Shown here in pieces: positions 23,480 through 31,213 of a stretch of 64,000 bases of DNA. The DNA lies in NCBI GenBank assembly GCA_903911145.1, contig CAIWCD010000035.1:1-64000 (forward strand), given 5' to 3'. How positions within the stretch are numbered: position 1 is the first letter of the stretch; the number at the start of each line of letters is the position of its first letter. This DNA comes from an uncultured delta proteobacterium (GTDB lineage: Bacteria > Myxococcota > Myxococcia > Myxococcales > 40CM-4-68-19). A program made the translations under genes and the position numbers. Under the pieces are notes generated by a model. It searched no databases and was not told where the DNA came from. It saw only the letters and a list, made by a program, of their open reading frames with translations.

Positions 23480-26038
23480 CTATCCGTCCGAGATTGTCGG
23501 CGTCACCCGCATGCGCGAGATGCTCGCGGGACCGCCGGGCAGCGGTGAGTTCCCGTTGCCAGCGCTGACGCCCTGGGCAGAACTCGGGAGATTCAATCCC
23601 GCGCGCTGATTCTGGCCATAAGCCGTTGCGCTGCGCTTGAGACCGCTCCAGCTCAATGACCGGCTCCCCTGGGGGATATCGATTCCATTGAAGCTGGATA
23701 TCACCACGAAGTCGGCGCGACCGGTGGTCGGCGACGAGACCAACACAGATTGATCCTGCTGCGTCGATCCCCACTGCATGGCGTCGATGCTGGTATTGAT
23801 CGATTCAATATCGCTCTGCCGCTGTTCGGGGGGGACGTTGCTGCCCGTCAGCGACGCAATGAAGCCGTTATGTGCGTCGACATTCCGCTGATAGAAGCCC
23901 TGTAGGTCCGCTTTGAAGCGTGGAGCCACGTGGGTGAATGCATCGCGATAAAGCGCCTCGGCGCCGCGCTGCCTGCCCCCGAGGACCACCTGGTCGCGCA
24001 CGGCATTGGGATGTTCGCCCTGCGCATTCCGCAAACCGGCGTCGATATCGGCGTTGCCAGTTGTGAATCCCTGCATGAAGTATCGATTGTTCGATGGGGC
24101 CGGCTCGCCCAAGCGCGCGTGCACATATCCCCAGCAAAAGAGATAGAGCGCCTCCTGGGCGCGGCGCCGTTGGACGTTGAAATGGTCGACGCCCCGCTGC
24201 ACGTCGTTGCCCTCGCTGAACACAAACAGAATGGCGAGACCACCTGCGACGCCAACGGTGATCGGGAGCGCGAGACCAACCGAGAGCTCGCCTGCTTCGG
24301 TCGCGCCTGCGGCATCCGCTGCTCCTGCGGCATCCGCAGCCGCGGCGTCTCCTCCCGCAGCCGCGGGCGCACGGATGCGCTTACCGATCTGCCGGCCGAT
24401 GTTGATCCAGGAAGGAACGATTTCGAGCACCACCTTGGCGGTGATGGTTCCATTGAAGTTGAACGTACCCGGCGATTGGTCATGCGAATAGAAGACATCG
24501 CCGCTCGCGGGGATTTGAAAGTACGGGATTGGGTGATTGAAGACGGAATACGCAAAGTCGAATTCAAGGAGGAATACGCCAATGCGGCTCGCCAGAGAGC
24601 CCTCCCCTCCAAGCTCAATCAAATCGAAAGTAAGGCTGGGCTGAATGGTGAACCGCGCTCCCGACCCGATGTGAAACGCGGGTCCGGAGATCTGCAGGCC
24701 GAGGTTCGCTGACCATCCGTGTGGCTGAGGCTCGTGTGCAAAGCCGCCAACGCCCGAGATTTGAAAGCCGTGGCTCGACGTCGCTGGATCGGCATTGCGC
24801 GCCGCGCTCTTGAAGATCGAGAACTGCTCAGCATTGGCAAAGCCCCCGGCCTGGTTGACGTTGCCGGTCGCGGTCAGGCGTCCAGAGGTTGCTTGTCCTT
24901 CCAGCACCTGTGGACCGCCGCCCACCTGAACGGCCGGACTGTTGCCCAGCGTCCCGTTGATATCGAGCTGCACGGTCACCTTGCGAAGAGTGACGTAGTC
25001 GTTCGGCGGCTCTGGATACGCGTACGTTCGGGGAGGCGTCGAGGGCGTCGTGGACGGATGGAGAACATCAAATGGGACACGAGGGATCATCAGATGGATG
25101 TTCGTGCCGACGCTGCCGGTGAGCTGCGTCGCGCGCAGCTGGCCGGCGCTTGCATCGGCGGTGGTCACTGCATAAGCTGTCAGCCCGGACAGCGAGGATG
25201 CGAGCGAGGACGGCGCCGGTTCATCGGCGCTCATTTGCCAGCCGACGTAATAGCTTTCGCCAATATTGACGGTAATCCCCGGATCCGGGACGCCGACGAA
25301 TGCATCGTTCTGCAGCACATGCGGTGTGCTGGCGGTGCCGTTGCTGCCAATCGTCAATCGATAGATCGAGCCGAGAGGATGGACGCGCTGGATATATGCG
25401 AAGGAGCCCGACGATACCGAGCCGACCACACCGTCGCCGCGAATGACTTTGCGGACAACGAAATGAGCGGCGTCGCTCGCTGCGCTGCCTGTGCCAAGCT
25501 CCGCTCCGCTGCTGAGGACGAGCCGCTGTGCAATCGCGTCGTTGTCTCGCGGCGTGATCGGTGTGGCCGCATTGAGCAGACTCTCGATGGTCGGCCCGCT
25601 CTGGGTGCCAATGCGGCGGCCGCCCTGCCAAGTCTGGCTCTGCGCCTTCCATCCGATCGCATAGCGGCCGGAGACATCGAGGTGGATCGGTCCGCTCTTC
25701 GCGGCCCACTGCTCGCCCTCGAGGCGGTGCAACGCGGACTGCGCGCCGCCCGCGCCGACGGTGATTCGATAGACCATCCCCGGCTGATCGACGCGGCGAA
25801 CAAAGAGATAGACGTTTGCGCCGAGCGGAGCTCCCGGACCGTTGCCTGAAGATGCGGCGTTGAAGAAATGAGTGACCGCGAAGTTGTGCAGCGGCACGTC
25901 GGGCCCGGTGACCGAGTTCCCCTGCGCTGAACCTGATGGCCCGCTTGGCGTGGTGCCGCCTCGTGCCGACGCCGCAGGGGGATTCCCGGACCCGGCATGC
26001 TGGTGATGAGTGCCCCCGTGTGTCCTGTGGGTCGTCAT
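23480..26038 (-). CDS. Effector-like protein with two N-terminal modules and a membrane segment
   Basis: 852 residues from an ATG with GAGGA six bases upstream. It opens with a His/Gly/Ser-rich tail (THRTHGGTHHQHAG). Two copies of the shared module follow (about 52-132 with RYAIGW; about 190-270 with YYVGWQM), separated by QRLVLSS. Residues about 300-540 are rich in alternating polar and hydrophobic residues, suggesting beta structure. An Ala-rich patch and one long hydrophobic helix (LALPITVGVAGGLAILFVF) come next, then a helical, charged C-terminus. I recognise no enzymatic motif. A pore-forming or membrane-targeting role is possible but unproven. It is the last gene of the operon and has visibly lower GC than the hub gene. 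Confidence 0.6.
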   Translation of the reverse strand: MTTHRTHGGTHHQHAGSGNPPAASARGGTTPSGPSGSAQGNSVTGPDVPLHNFAVTHFFNAASSGNGPGAPLGANVYLFVRRVDQPGMVYRITVGAGGAQSALHRLEGEQWAAKSGPIHLDVSGRYAIGWKAQSQTWQGGRRIGTQSGPTIESLLNAATPITPRDNDAIAQRLVLSSGAELGTGSAASDAAHFVVRKVIRGDGVVGSVSSGSFAYIQRVHPLGSIYRLTIGSNGTASTPHVLQNDAFVGVPDPGITVNIGESYYVGWQMSADEPAPSSLASSLSGLTAYAVTTADASAGQLRATQLTGSVGTNIHLMIPRVPFDVLHPSTTPSTPPRTYAYPEPPNDYVTLRKVTVQLDINGTLGNSPAVQVGGGPQVLEGQATSGRLTATGNVNQAGGFANAEQFSIFKSAARNADPATSSHGFQISGVGGFAHEPQPHGWSANLGLQISGPAFHIGSGARFTIQPSLTFDLIELGGEGSLASRIGVFLLEFDFAYSVFNHPIPYFQIPASGDVFYSHDQSPGTFNFNGTITAKVVLEIVPSWINIGRQIGKRIRAPAAAGGDAAAADAAGAADAAGATEAGELSVGLALPITVGVAGGLAILFVFSEGNDVQRGVDHFNVQRRRAQEALYLFCWGYVHARLGEPAPSNNRYFMQGFTTGNADIDAGLRNAQGEHPNAVRDQVVLGGRQRGAEALYRDAFTHVAPRFKADLQGFYQRNVDAHNGFIASLTGSNVPPEQRQSDIESINTSIDAMQWGSTQQDQSVLVSSPTTGRADFVVISSFNGIDIPQGSRSLSWSGLKRSATAYGQNQRAGLNLPSSAQGVSAGNGNSPLPGGPASISRMRVTPTISDG

Positions 26039-26069
26039 TGATCGTCCTCACGGAGCCGCGTCGCGGAGA

Positions 26070-27335
26070 TCATTCGTGACCCTCGCCCTCGGCCTGTTCG
26101 CCGCCGACGCCTTCAGTGGCTGACCGGCGCAAGTGGTTGGCCTCGGCCAGAGAATGGAGATGCTCCGCGAGTTCGGGCACTTCGCGGAGTCTCTCCAACG
26201 CGTGGATCTCCGCCGGCGTCAGTGCGTCGATCCGAGCAGCCATGCGGCCAATGGTGCGCGAAACGGATGCCAAGTCGCCGAAGAACTCAGGGATCATGTT
26301 GGTAATACGAGCGGCAACAAACTCGTCGCCCAGGTGGGCTACGGTAGAGATGCTCTCTCCGACCTCACCCAAACGCCCGATACCGCCGAGCAGCAGGCCA
26401 AATGCGAGCAACGCTTGCTCTTCACGCGAGATGTGATCTCCGGTGATCGAATATCCAGTGATCGCTTCAACTGCCTGGACCACCTCGCCGTATACCGGAA
26501 TCATTTCGATTCCTAGGCGCAGCATCCAGCTGGTCATGTGCCAGACTTCGGCAGCGGTCGCCGTTCGATCGGCTTCATTCGCGCGCTGCTGGCTCGAGGT
26601 CTGTGAAAGGCTTGCATACACGTAGAGCGAATGGAGATCCTCGCGAAGGAGGTGGAAGGTCCGCGCGGGAATTGTCCGCGCGTCCGGGTCGGTAAACCCC
26701 ATCCCGGCAGCGCCAGCGCCGAGGGGGACATCCGTGATGAATGACGTGCTCGACGACTGGCTTGCTTGCTGAAGAGCGGTGGCAATCGCCGGTCGCGCGT
26801 TCGACATCGAGGCGCGGTCAATCACGTCGCGCAGATCGAGCAGATCCATGCGGCCCATCGCGCGCTGCTCAAGATTGCCGAGCTCCTCCGACGAGACCGT
26901 GTAGGTGGTCGCGCCCACGACGACGGGCACAGCCCCGCTCGCTCCAGCAGAAGCAGGTGCAGCAGAGATCGCGTGTGCAATGTCTGCGAGCTCGCTCCGG
27001 GGGGCGATGCCGATTCGATCGCGCAACGCGCTCGATCCGAGCTGGTTCGCTGCGCCAGCATCCGACGCGCCATCGCTCGATGACCCAGCCGAGCCACCAG
27101 AAACGGCGCTGGGTCCTGGGCTGTGTACCCGTGCAAAAATCTGCGACACCGCTGTCGGCCCGTTGCTCGTTCCAGCGGGTCTTCCTGGCGTCGCTTGCTG
27201 CGCAGACCCTCCCTGATTTCCGCCGGTGCTCTGGTGCGCTCCTCGGCTGCTGCTGCCCCCGCTGTGCCCGCCGCCGCTGTGTCCGCTGCCGCTGTGTCCG
27301 GATCCGCTGTGCCCGCTGCCGCTGTGGCTGACCAT
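26070..27335 (-). CDS. Polymorphic-toxin-like protein with pre-toxin (PT-TG) domain
   Basis: 421 residues, CGGAG six bases before the ATG. The first 27 residues repeat GHSGS/GHSGG. A Ser/Gly/Ala-rich segment and a helical region follow. Around residues 265-335 (Met278 in MIPVYGEVVQAVEAITG, then YSITGDHISREEQAL) the pattern matches the pre-toxin TG domain: a 'PxxGE/D' start, an internal T/S-G and a hydrophobic helix. In polymorphic toxins this domain comes just before the toxic C-terminus. The 85 residues after it are helical and charged, with no recognised catalytic motif. No immunity-like small ORF follows; the next gene starts 31 bases on. Confidence 0.6.
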   Translation of the reverse strand: MVSHSGSGHSGSGHSGSGHSGGGHSGGSSSRGAHQSTGGNQGGSAQQATPGRPAGTSNGPTAVSQIFARVHSPGPSAVSGGSAGSSSDGASDAGAANQLGSSALRDRIGIAPRSELADIAHAISAAPASAGASGAVPVVVGATTYTVSSEELGNLEQRAMGRMDLLDLRDVIDRASMSNARPAIATALQQASQSSSTSFITDVPLGAGAAGMGFTDPDARTIPARTFHLLREDLHSLYVYASLSQTSSQQRANEADRTATAAEVWHMTSWMLRLGIEMIPVYGEVVQAVEAITGYSITGDHISREEQALLAFGLLLGGIGRLGEVGESISTVAHLGDEFVAARITNMIPEFFGDLASVSRTIGRMAARIDALTPAEIHALERLREVPELAEHLHSLAEANHLRRSATEGVGGEQAEGEGHE

Positions 27336-27427
27336 GAGTTGCTCCGCACATCTGGTGAGCGATCGCCGCGCGCGGATGCGATCCTCTAGGTGATGCGACG
27401 ATCAAGAAACGTCGAGACCCGCTCGCG

Positions 27428-28654
27428 CTACGTCCCGCCTCGCACGAAGAACTGCCCTGCGCCCATCATGTTCTGGAAGAAAGTCATCGTGCGCGCGCCC
27501 ACGTGGTAGGCGGCGGTCCCGTCGATGGCGAGATAGTCGCGCCGGTTGAGTCCGTGCCCGTCCGCGGGCATGCCTGCGCCGAGCTCGTGCTCGTTGCAGG
27601 CGGGGCAGGCGCGGTGGCCGGCCGTGTGCGGCTCGCTGAGGTACCAGCTGTGGAAGATGATCCGGCCTGGATCGGCGACCCAGATCTTCCCGCCGACCAC
27701 GCCGTGCACGGTGATGAAGTGGCCCGGGTGCGTGAGGCAGACGATGATCGGTGCGTCGCGCAGCCAGCGGCGGAAGACGCCGAGCGGGTTGCTGTGCCGC
27801 TCCGGCTCATCGCTCCAGTTGCGGTAGCTCAAGCCGGTCATCGCGCGGCCGGCCGGCGCGAGCGCGCCGTGATCGCAGTTGGCATCGCTGCCGTGCAGCG
27901 TCCACGGGACCATGCCCTGCGTGTTCGCGACCCACTGCGCGCGGGGTGTGTCGCTTCTCTCTCCATCGGGGTTGACGGTGGGGAAGAGCAGCTTCGCGTA
28001 CTCCCACGGCTGCGATTTGCGGCTGGCATCGGCGACGAGCGCGTTGAGCGCCTGGGCGCTGCCGGTCCGGCCCTGCTCGGAAAACCAGCGCAGCGATCCG
28101 ACGACTGAAGTCGGGTGGCAGCCGTTGTCCGTCCAGCTCCAGTGTCGGTTCAGACCCGAATGCACATCGCGACCAGAGATCTGAGAAATGAGATGGAAGC
28201 TGCTTCGGTGGCCAGCGACATCGCTGCCGGGAAGCATCACGTCGTCTCCGGTGGCGGCGGGTACGGGAGCGCCCGAACCGTCGCTCGCTGCGGCCGGTGC
28301 CGGTGCGCCTGAAGCGTCGCTCGCGGCGGCCGGTGCGTCATGGGCCGTGCCCGCACCAGGGGCTTGCGTGCTGCTCAGGCGCGCGACTGCCGAGGTGACA
28401 TGATCGGCGCCAGCGGCGGTCGGCGGTGGAGCTCCAGTTCCGCCCGAGGACGACGGAGCGTCGCTGCCCGATCCTGCCCCGCTGGCGTCGCCTGACGAGT
28501 CGCCAGCGGCGGGAGCGGCGGAGTTGCCGCGGTGATGATGGCGCGACGAGCCGCTCTGGCCACTGCCCGATGAGCCGCCGCCTCCGGACGAGCCGCCGCT
28601 GGCCCCAGAGGAGCTGCCGCCCTGACTGCCTCCGCTGTGGTGATGGTGGGTCAT
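27428..28654 (-). CDS. C39-like cysteine peptidase effector candidate
   Basis: 408 residues with CGGAG eight bases before the ATG. The N-terminus is a His/Gly/Ser tail (THHHHSGGS, later SSRHHHRGN) and a low-complexity linker of about 135 residues. From about 142 the protein is closely related to residues 468-755 of the 1348-residue protein at 19394. The candidate triad is Cys179 (NGCHPTS), His312 (GHFITVHG) and Asp328 (VADPG), with the same 16-residue His-Asp spacing. Further shared Cys (ANCDHG, RACPACNE) may bind metal. The Cys, His-F and DP-G pattern is that of the C39 papain-like clan. Target unknown: a peptide bond in protein or peptidoglycan is likely. Tail composition suggests secretion by a non-Sec route. 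Confidence 0.68.
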   Translation of the reverse strand: MTHHHHSGGSQGGSSSGASGGSSGGGGSSGSGQSGSSRHHHRGNSAAPAAGDSSGDASGAGSGSDAPSSSGGTGAPPPTAAGADHVTSAVARLSSTQAPGAGTAHDAPAAASDASGAPAPAAASDGSGAPVPAATGDDVMLPGSDVAGHRSSFHLISQISGRDVHSGLNRHWSWTDNGCHPTSVVGSLRWFSEQGRTGSAQALNALVADASRKSQPWEYAKLLFPTVNPDGERSDTPRAQWVANTQGMVPWTLHGSDANCDHGALAPAGRAMTGLSYRNWSDEPERHSNPLGVFRRWLRDAPIIVCLTHPGHFITVHGVVGGKIWVADPGRIIFHSWYLSEPHTAGHRACPACNEHELGAGMPADGHGLNRRDYLAIDGTAAYHVGARTMTFFQNMMGAGQFFVRGGT

Positions 28655-28669
28655 GGAGGTGGCTCCGCA

Positions 28670-31198
28670 CTACTCTGCGACGCGGGTGTGAAAGCGGATC
28701 AAACGGGGCTCGTGATCGGCGCTGTCCGTCGACCTCTCGGTGACCGCCGGGTGCTCGAGACGCACCGATCCGACGGCGTGTCCCTGCCGCACGGCTGCGC
28801 GGGTCTCCGTGAGGTGGTTCCACGTCTGACCGCCATCGGGGGACTGCTCGACCGTGAAGAGGATCTGGCGACCATTCAGCCCGCTCGCCTCGACGTGCAT
28901 TTCCGCATGTTCGCCGTGCTGCACATCGGATGCGCCCCACTGCGCGCTGTGCAATCGGCCATCGTCGGTCGAGCTTTCGCCTGGGTCGCCGCTTCCGCTT
29001 TCATCGCTGTCGGCGCCGCTGCCGTCGCTGCCTTCAGCTCCTCCTGAACCATCGCTGCCGTCGCTGCCGGCTTCGACGTGCGAACCGCCGATGTCGACCA
29101 CGACGCGGAACCGCAGCGAGCGCGGCGCATGCGTGGAGGCGTCGTTCGACTCGCCCGCCATCGCCGGATGCTCGAGATGTGCGACGCCGACCGCGTGCCC
29201 GCCCGAGACGATCGCGGTGCTCTCGGTGAGATGCTCCCAGCTTTGTTCATCGGTCGAATGCTCGACGATGAAGCGGACGTTGCGACCGTCGAGGCCGGTC
29301 GCGTCCACGTGCATCTCTCCTTGCGTCGCGTGTTGGTAGTCGCTGTCGCCCCAGCGCGCGTTGGTGAGCGTGCCGGCGATGTGTTCGAGCGGCTCGAGCG
29401 TCGCGTGGAAGCGAAGCAGGCGATCCGCATGTGCCGTTGCCGCCCGCGAGCCCTGCGCGACCGCCGGATGGGCAAGCTCGATGCGGCCGGTCGCGACGCC
29501 GCCGTCGACCAGCGCGTTGGTCGCAGCCAGTCGATCCCAGCGGTGCCCGTCGGCCGACTGCTCGATCGTGAAGTGTACCGTGCGGCCGTCGAGCCGATGG
29601 GCGTCGATCGTCATGATCGCTTCGCCGCCGTGCTCGTAGTCGGGCGCGTTCCACCGAGGGTTGGAGAGCCCCGGAGGGCGGAAGGTCAGCGGACGCGCGA
29701 TGATCAGACGCTGCTGGCGCAGATCGGTCGGGTGCGGCGCGAGCACGTAGGTGTGATCGAGTTCCTGCGAGATGGCTGCCGCATCGTCCTCGTGCGCGCC
29801 GCTCCCCGAGCCTGCTCCCGATCCGTCGGCTTCCGCGGACGAGCCCGCGCCCGATCCATCTCCGGCCGCGCTCGATCCGTCCCCGCCGGTCGCATCCGTC
29901 GATGCCGGGCCCGTCGCATCGGTGGAGCCGGTGCCGCTTCCCGCGCCGGCCGCCGTTGCCTCGCCGGGTCCGCTCGCATCGCTCGCGCTCGAGCCGCTGG
30001 GAGCTGCTGCACCGGTCGCGTCTGCACCCACCAGTTCGGCGCGAAAGCGCAGGCGTACGGGCGGGCCGTGTCGGCCACTTCGCAGAACCTCCGGATGCTG
30101 GAGCGTCGCGCGGCCCGTTACGTGTCCGCTCTCGACGGTGGCCGTGGCTTCGGTGATCGACTCCCAGGTGCCCGCGTTCAGCTTCTCGACGACGAAGTGC
30201 ACCGAACGACCGTCGAGGCCTGGCGCGTCGAGGTGCATTTCGGCGGCCGAGCCGTGCACGAAAGAGCTCTCGTTCCAGCGCGGACGCGACAGCTGCCCGC
30301 TGCCCGCAGCCGCCGGCGCAGCACTGCCGCCCGAACTTCCTCCCGAGCGGGTCGAGCCTGCGCTCCCAGCACCCTGGATCGACGCGCGAAAGCGGACGCG
30401 CAGCGACCCGAGCGGCGCGCCGTCGGCAAAGTGGCAATCGGTGCGGTGCTGCTCGGCGGGGTGCGCAAGACTCGCGCGTCCGGTTGCGCGGCCGCTCTCG
30501 ACCTGGGCGGTGGTCTGAGCCAGCTGCGACCAGCTCTGCCCGTCGGTCGATTTCTCGACAACGAACTCGATGGTGCGCTCGTCGAGTCCCGGCGCATCGA
30601 CGTGCATCTCCGCCTGCCCGCCGTGCAGATACGCGGACTGGTTCCAGCGCGGATTGGAGAGCGTTCCCGCAGGACCTGGCGCGGGCGCGGAGGATCCGTC
30701 CTCTGCCTCGGACGCAGCGCCGGCGGGATCGGCAGCGGCCCCGCTCGCCGCTCCCTCTTCGTGCTCGCCGCTGTCGGGCGCGGACGAGGAGTCACCGCTG
30801 CTCGAGCCCGCGGCTCCTTCTCCCGACGCCGCCCCCGAGCCGTCGCCGGAGGCCGCACCTGAGCCATCGCCGCTTCCGTTCCCGGCCGCCCCCGGCGCGG
30901 GAAGCCACGCGCCCGCGTACTCGAACGCGGTCGAGATGTGCAGCGCGCGCGCCCCTGAGTGGTCGGCCTGGATCTCCGTCCACGCGCCGTGACCGTTCCG
31001 CGCGAAGTGGATCTTGGCGGCCTTGCCGTCGGCTCCCAACGTGACGCGGTAGAGCGTGGCGCCGCTCTCCAGCCGTCGCACGAAGACGCGCGCGTCGGCG
31101 GGCAGCGCCTCGGGATCGTGCTCGCCAAAGCGAAACCACTTGAGCACGAGGTCGTTGGCGACTCGTGACGTGGGCGAGGTGATCCGGTTCGCGGGCAT
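28670..31198 (-). CDS. Bead-repeat protein with shared N-terminal module
   Basis: 842 residues. The shared module is at about 16-103 (VFVRRLESGATLYRVTLG, FEYAGAWLP). Five copies of a bead of about 90-95 residues follow at 180-275, 303-390, 511-602, 611-702 and 749-842. Each has the pattern NPRW, HG, AEMHVDA, LDGRxVxFxVE, W, a Val-x-x-Gly-His-Ala-x-Gly turn, HPA and LRFxA. Linkers are Gly/Ser/Ala/Asp-rich. The beads match those on the hub protein at 36300-39257. They look like small beta-sandwich domains that could build a fibre, bind sugar or dock onto the hub. No catalytic motif, no signal peptide. The ATG lies 15 bases after the preceding stop. Confidence 0.65.
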   Translation of the reverse strand: MPANRITSPTSRVANDLVLKWFRFGEHDPEALPADARVFVRRLESGATLYRVTLGADGKAAKIHFARNGHGAWTEIQADHSGARALHISTAFEYAGAWLPAPGAAGNGSGDGSGAASGDGSGAASGEGAAGSSSGDSSSAPDSGEHEEGAASGAAADPAGAASEAEDGSSAPAPGPAGTLSNPRWNQSAYLHGGQAEMHVDAPGLDERTIEFVVEKSTDGQSWSQLAQTTAQVESGRATGRASLAHPAEQHRTDCHFADGAPLGSLRVRFRASIQGAGSAGSTRSGGSSGGSAAPAAAGSGQLSRPRWNESSFVHGSAAEMHLDAPGLDGRSVHFVVEKLNAGTWESITEATATVESGHVTGRATLQHPEVLRSGRHGPPVRLRFRAELVGADATGAAAPSGSSASDASGPGEATAAGAGSGTGSTDATGPASTDATGGDGSSAAGDGSGAGSSAEADGSGAGSGSGAHEDDAAAISQELDHTYVLAPHPTDLRQQRLIIARPLTFRPPGLSNPRWNAPDYEHGGEAIMTIDAHRLDGRTVHFTIEQSADGHRWDRLAATNALVDGGVATGRIELAHPAVAQGSRAATAHADRLLRFHATLEPLEHIAGTLTNARWGDSDYQHATQGEMHVDATGLDGRNVRFIVEHSTDEQSWEHLTESTAIVSGGHAVGVAHLEHPAMAGESNDASTHAPRSLRFRVVVDIGGSHVEAGSDGSDGSGGAEGSDGSGADSDESGSGDPGESSTDDGRLHSAQWGASDVQHGEHAEMHVEASGLNGRQILFTVEQSPDGGQTWNHLTETRAAVRQGHAVGSVRLEHPAVTERSTDSADHEPRLIRFHTRVAE
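28673..30661 (-). repeat. Five-bead repeat array
   Basis: Repeat units within the 842-residue protein at roughly 30374-30661, 30029-30292, 29393-29668, 29093-29368 and 28673-28954. The most constant residues are NxRW at the start, HG about ten residues later, EMxVDA, DGR, VE, Trp, Gly-His-Ala-x-Gly and HPA. The units have diverged in sequence, so the array is old rather than a recent duplication. Confidence 0.75.
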
Positions 31199-31213
31199 GG
31201 CCTGGTCGTCTTC

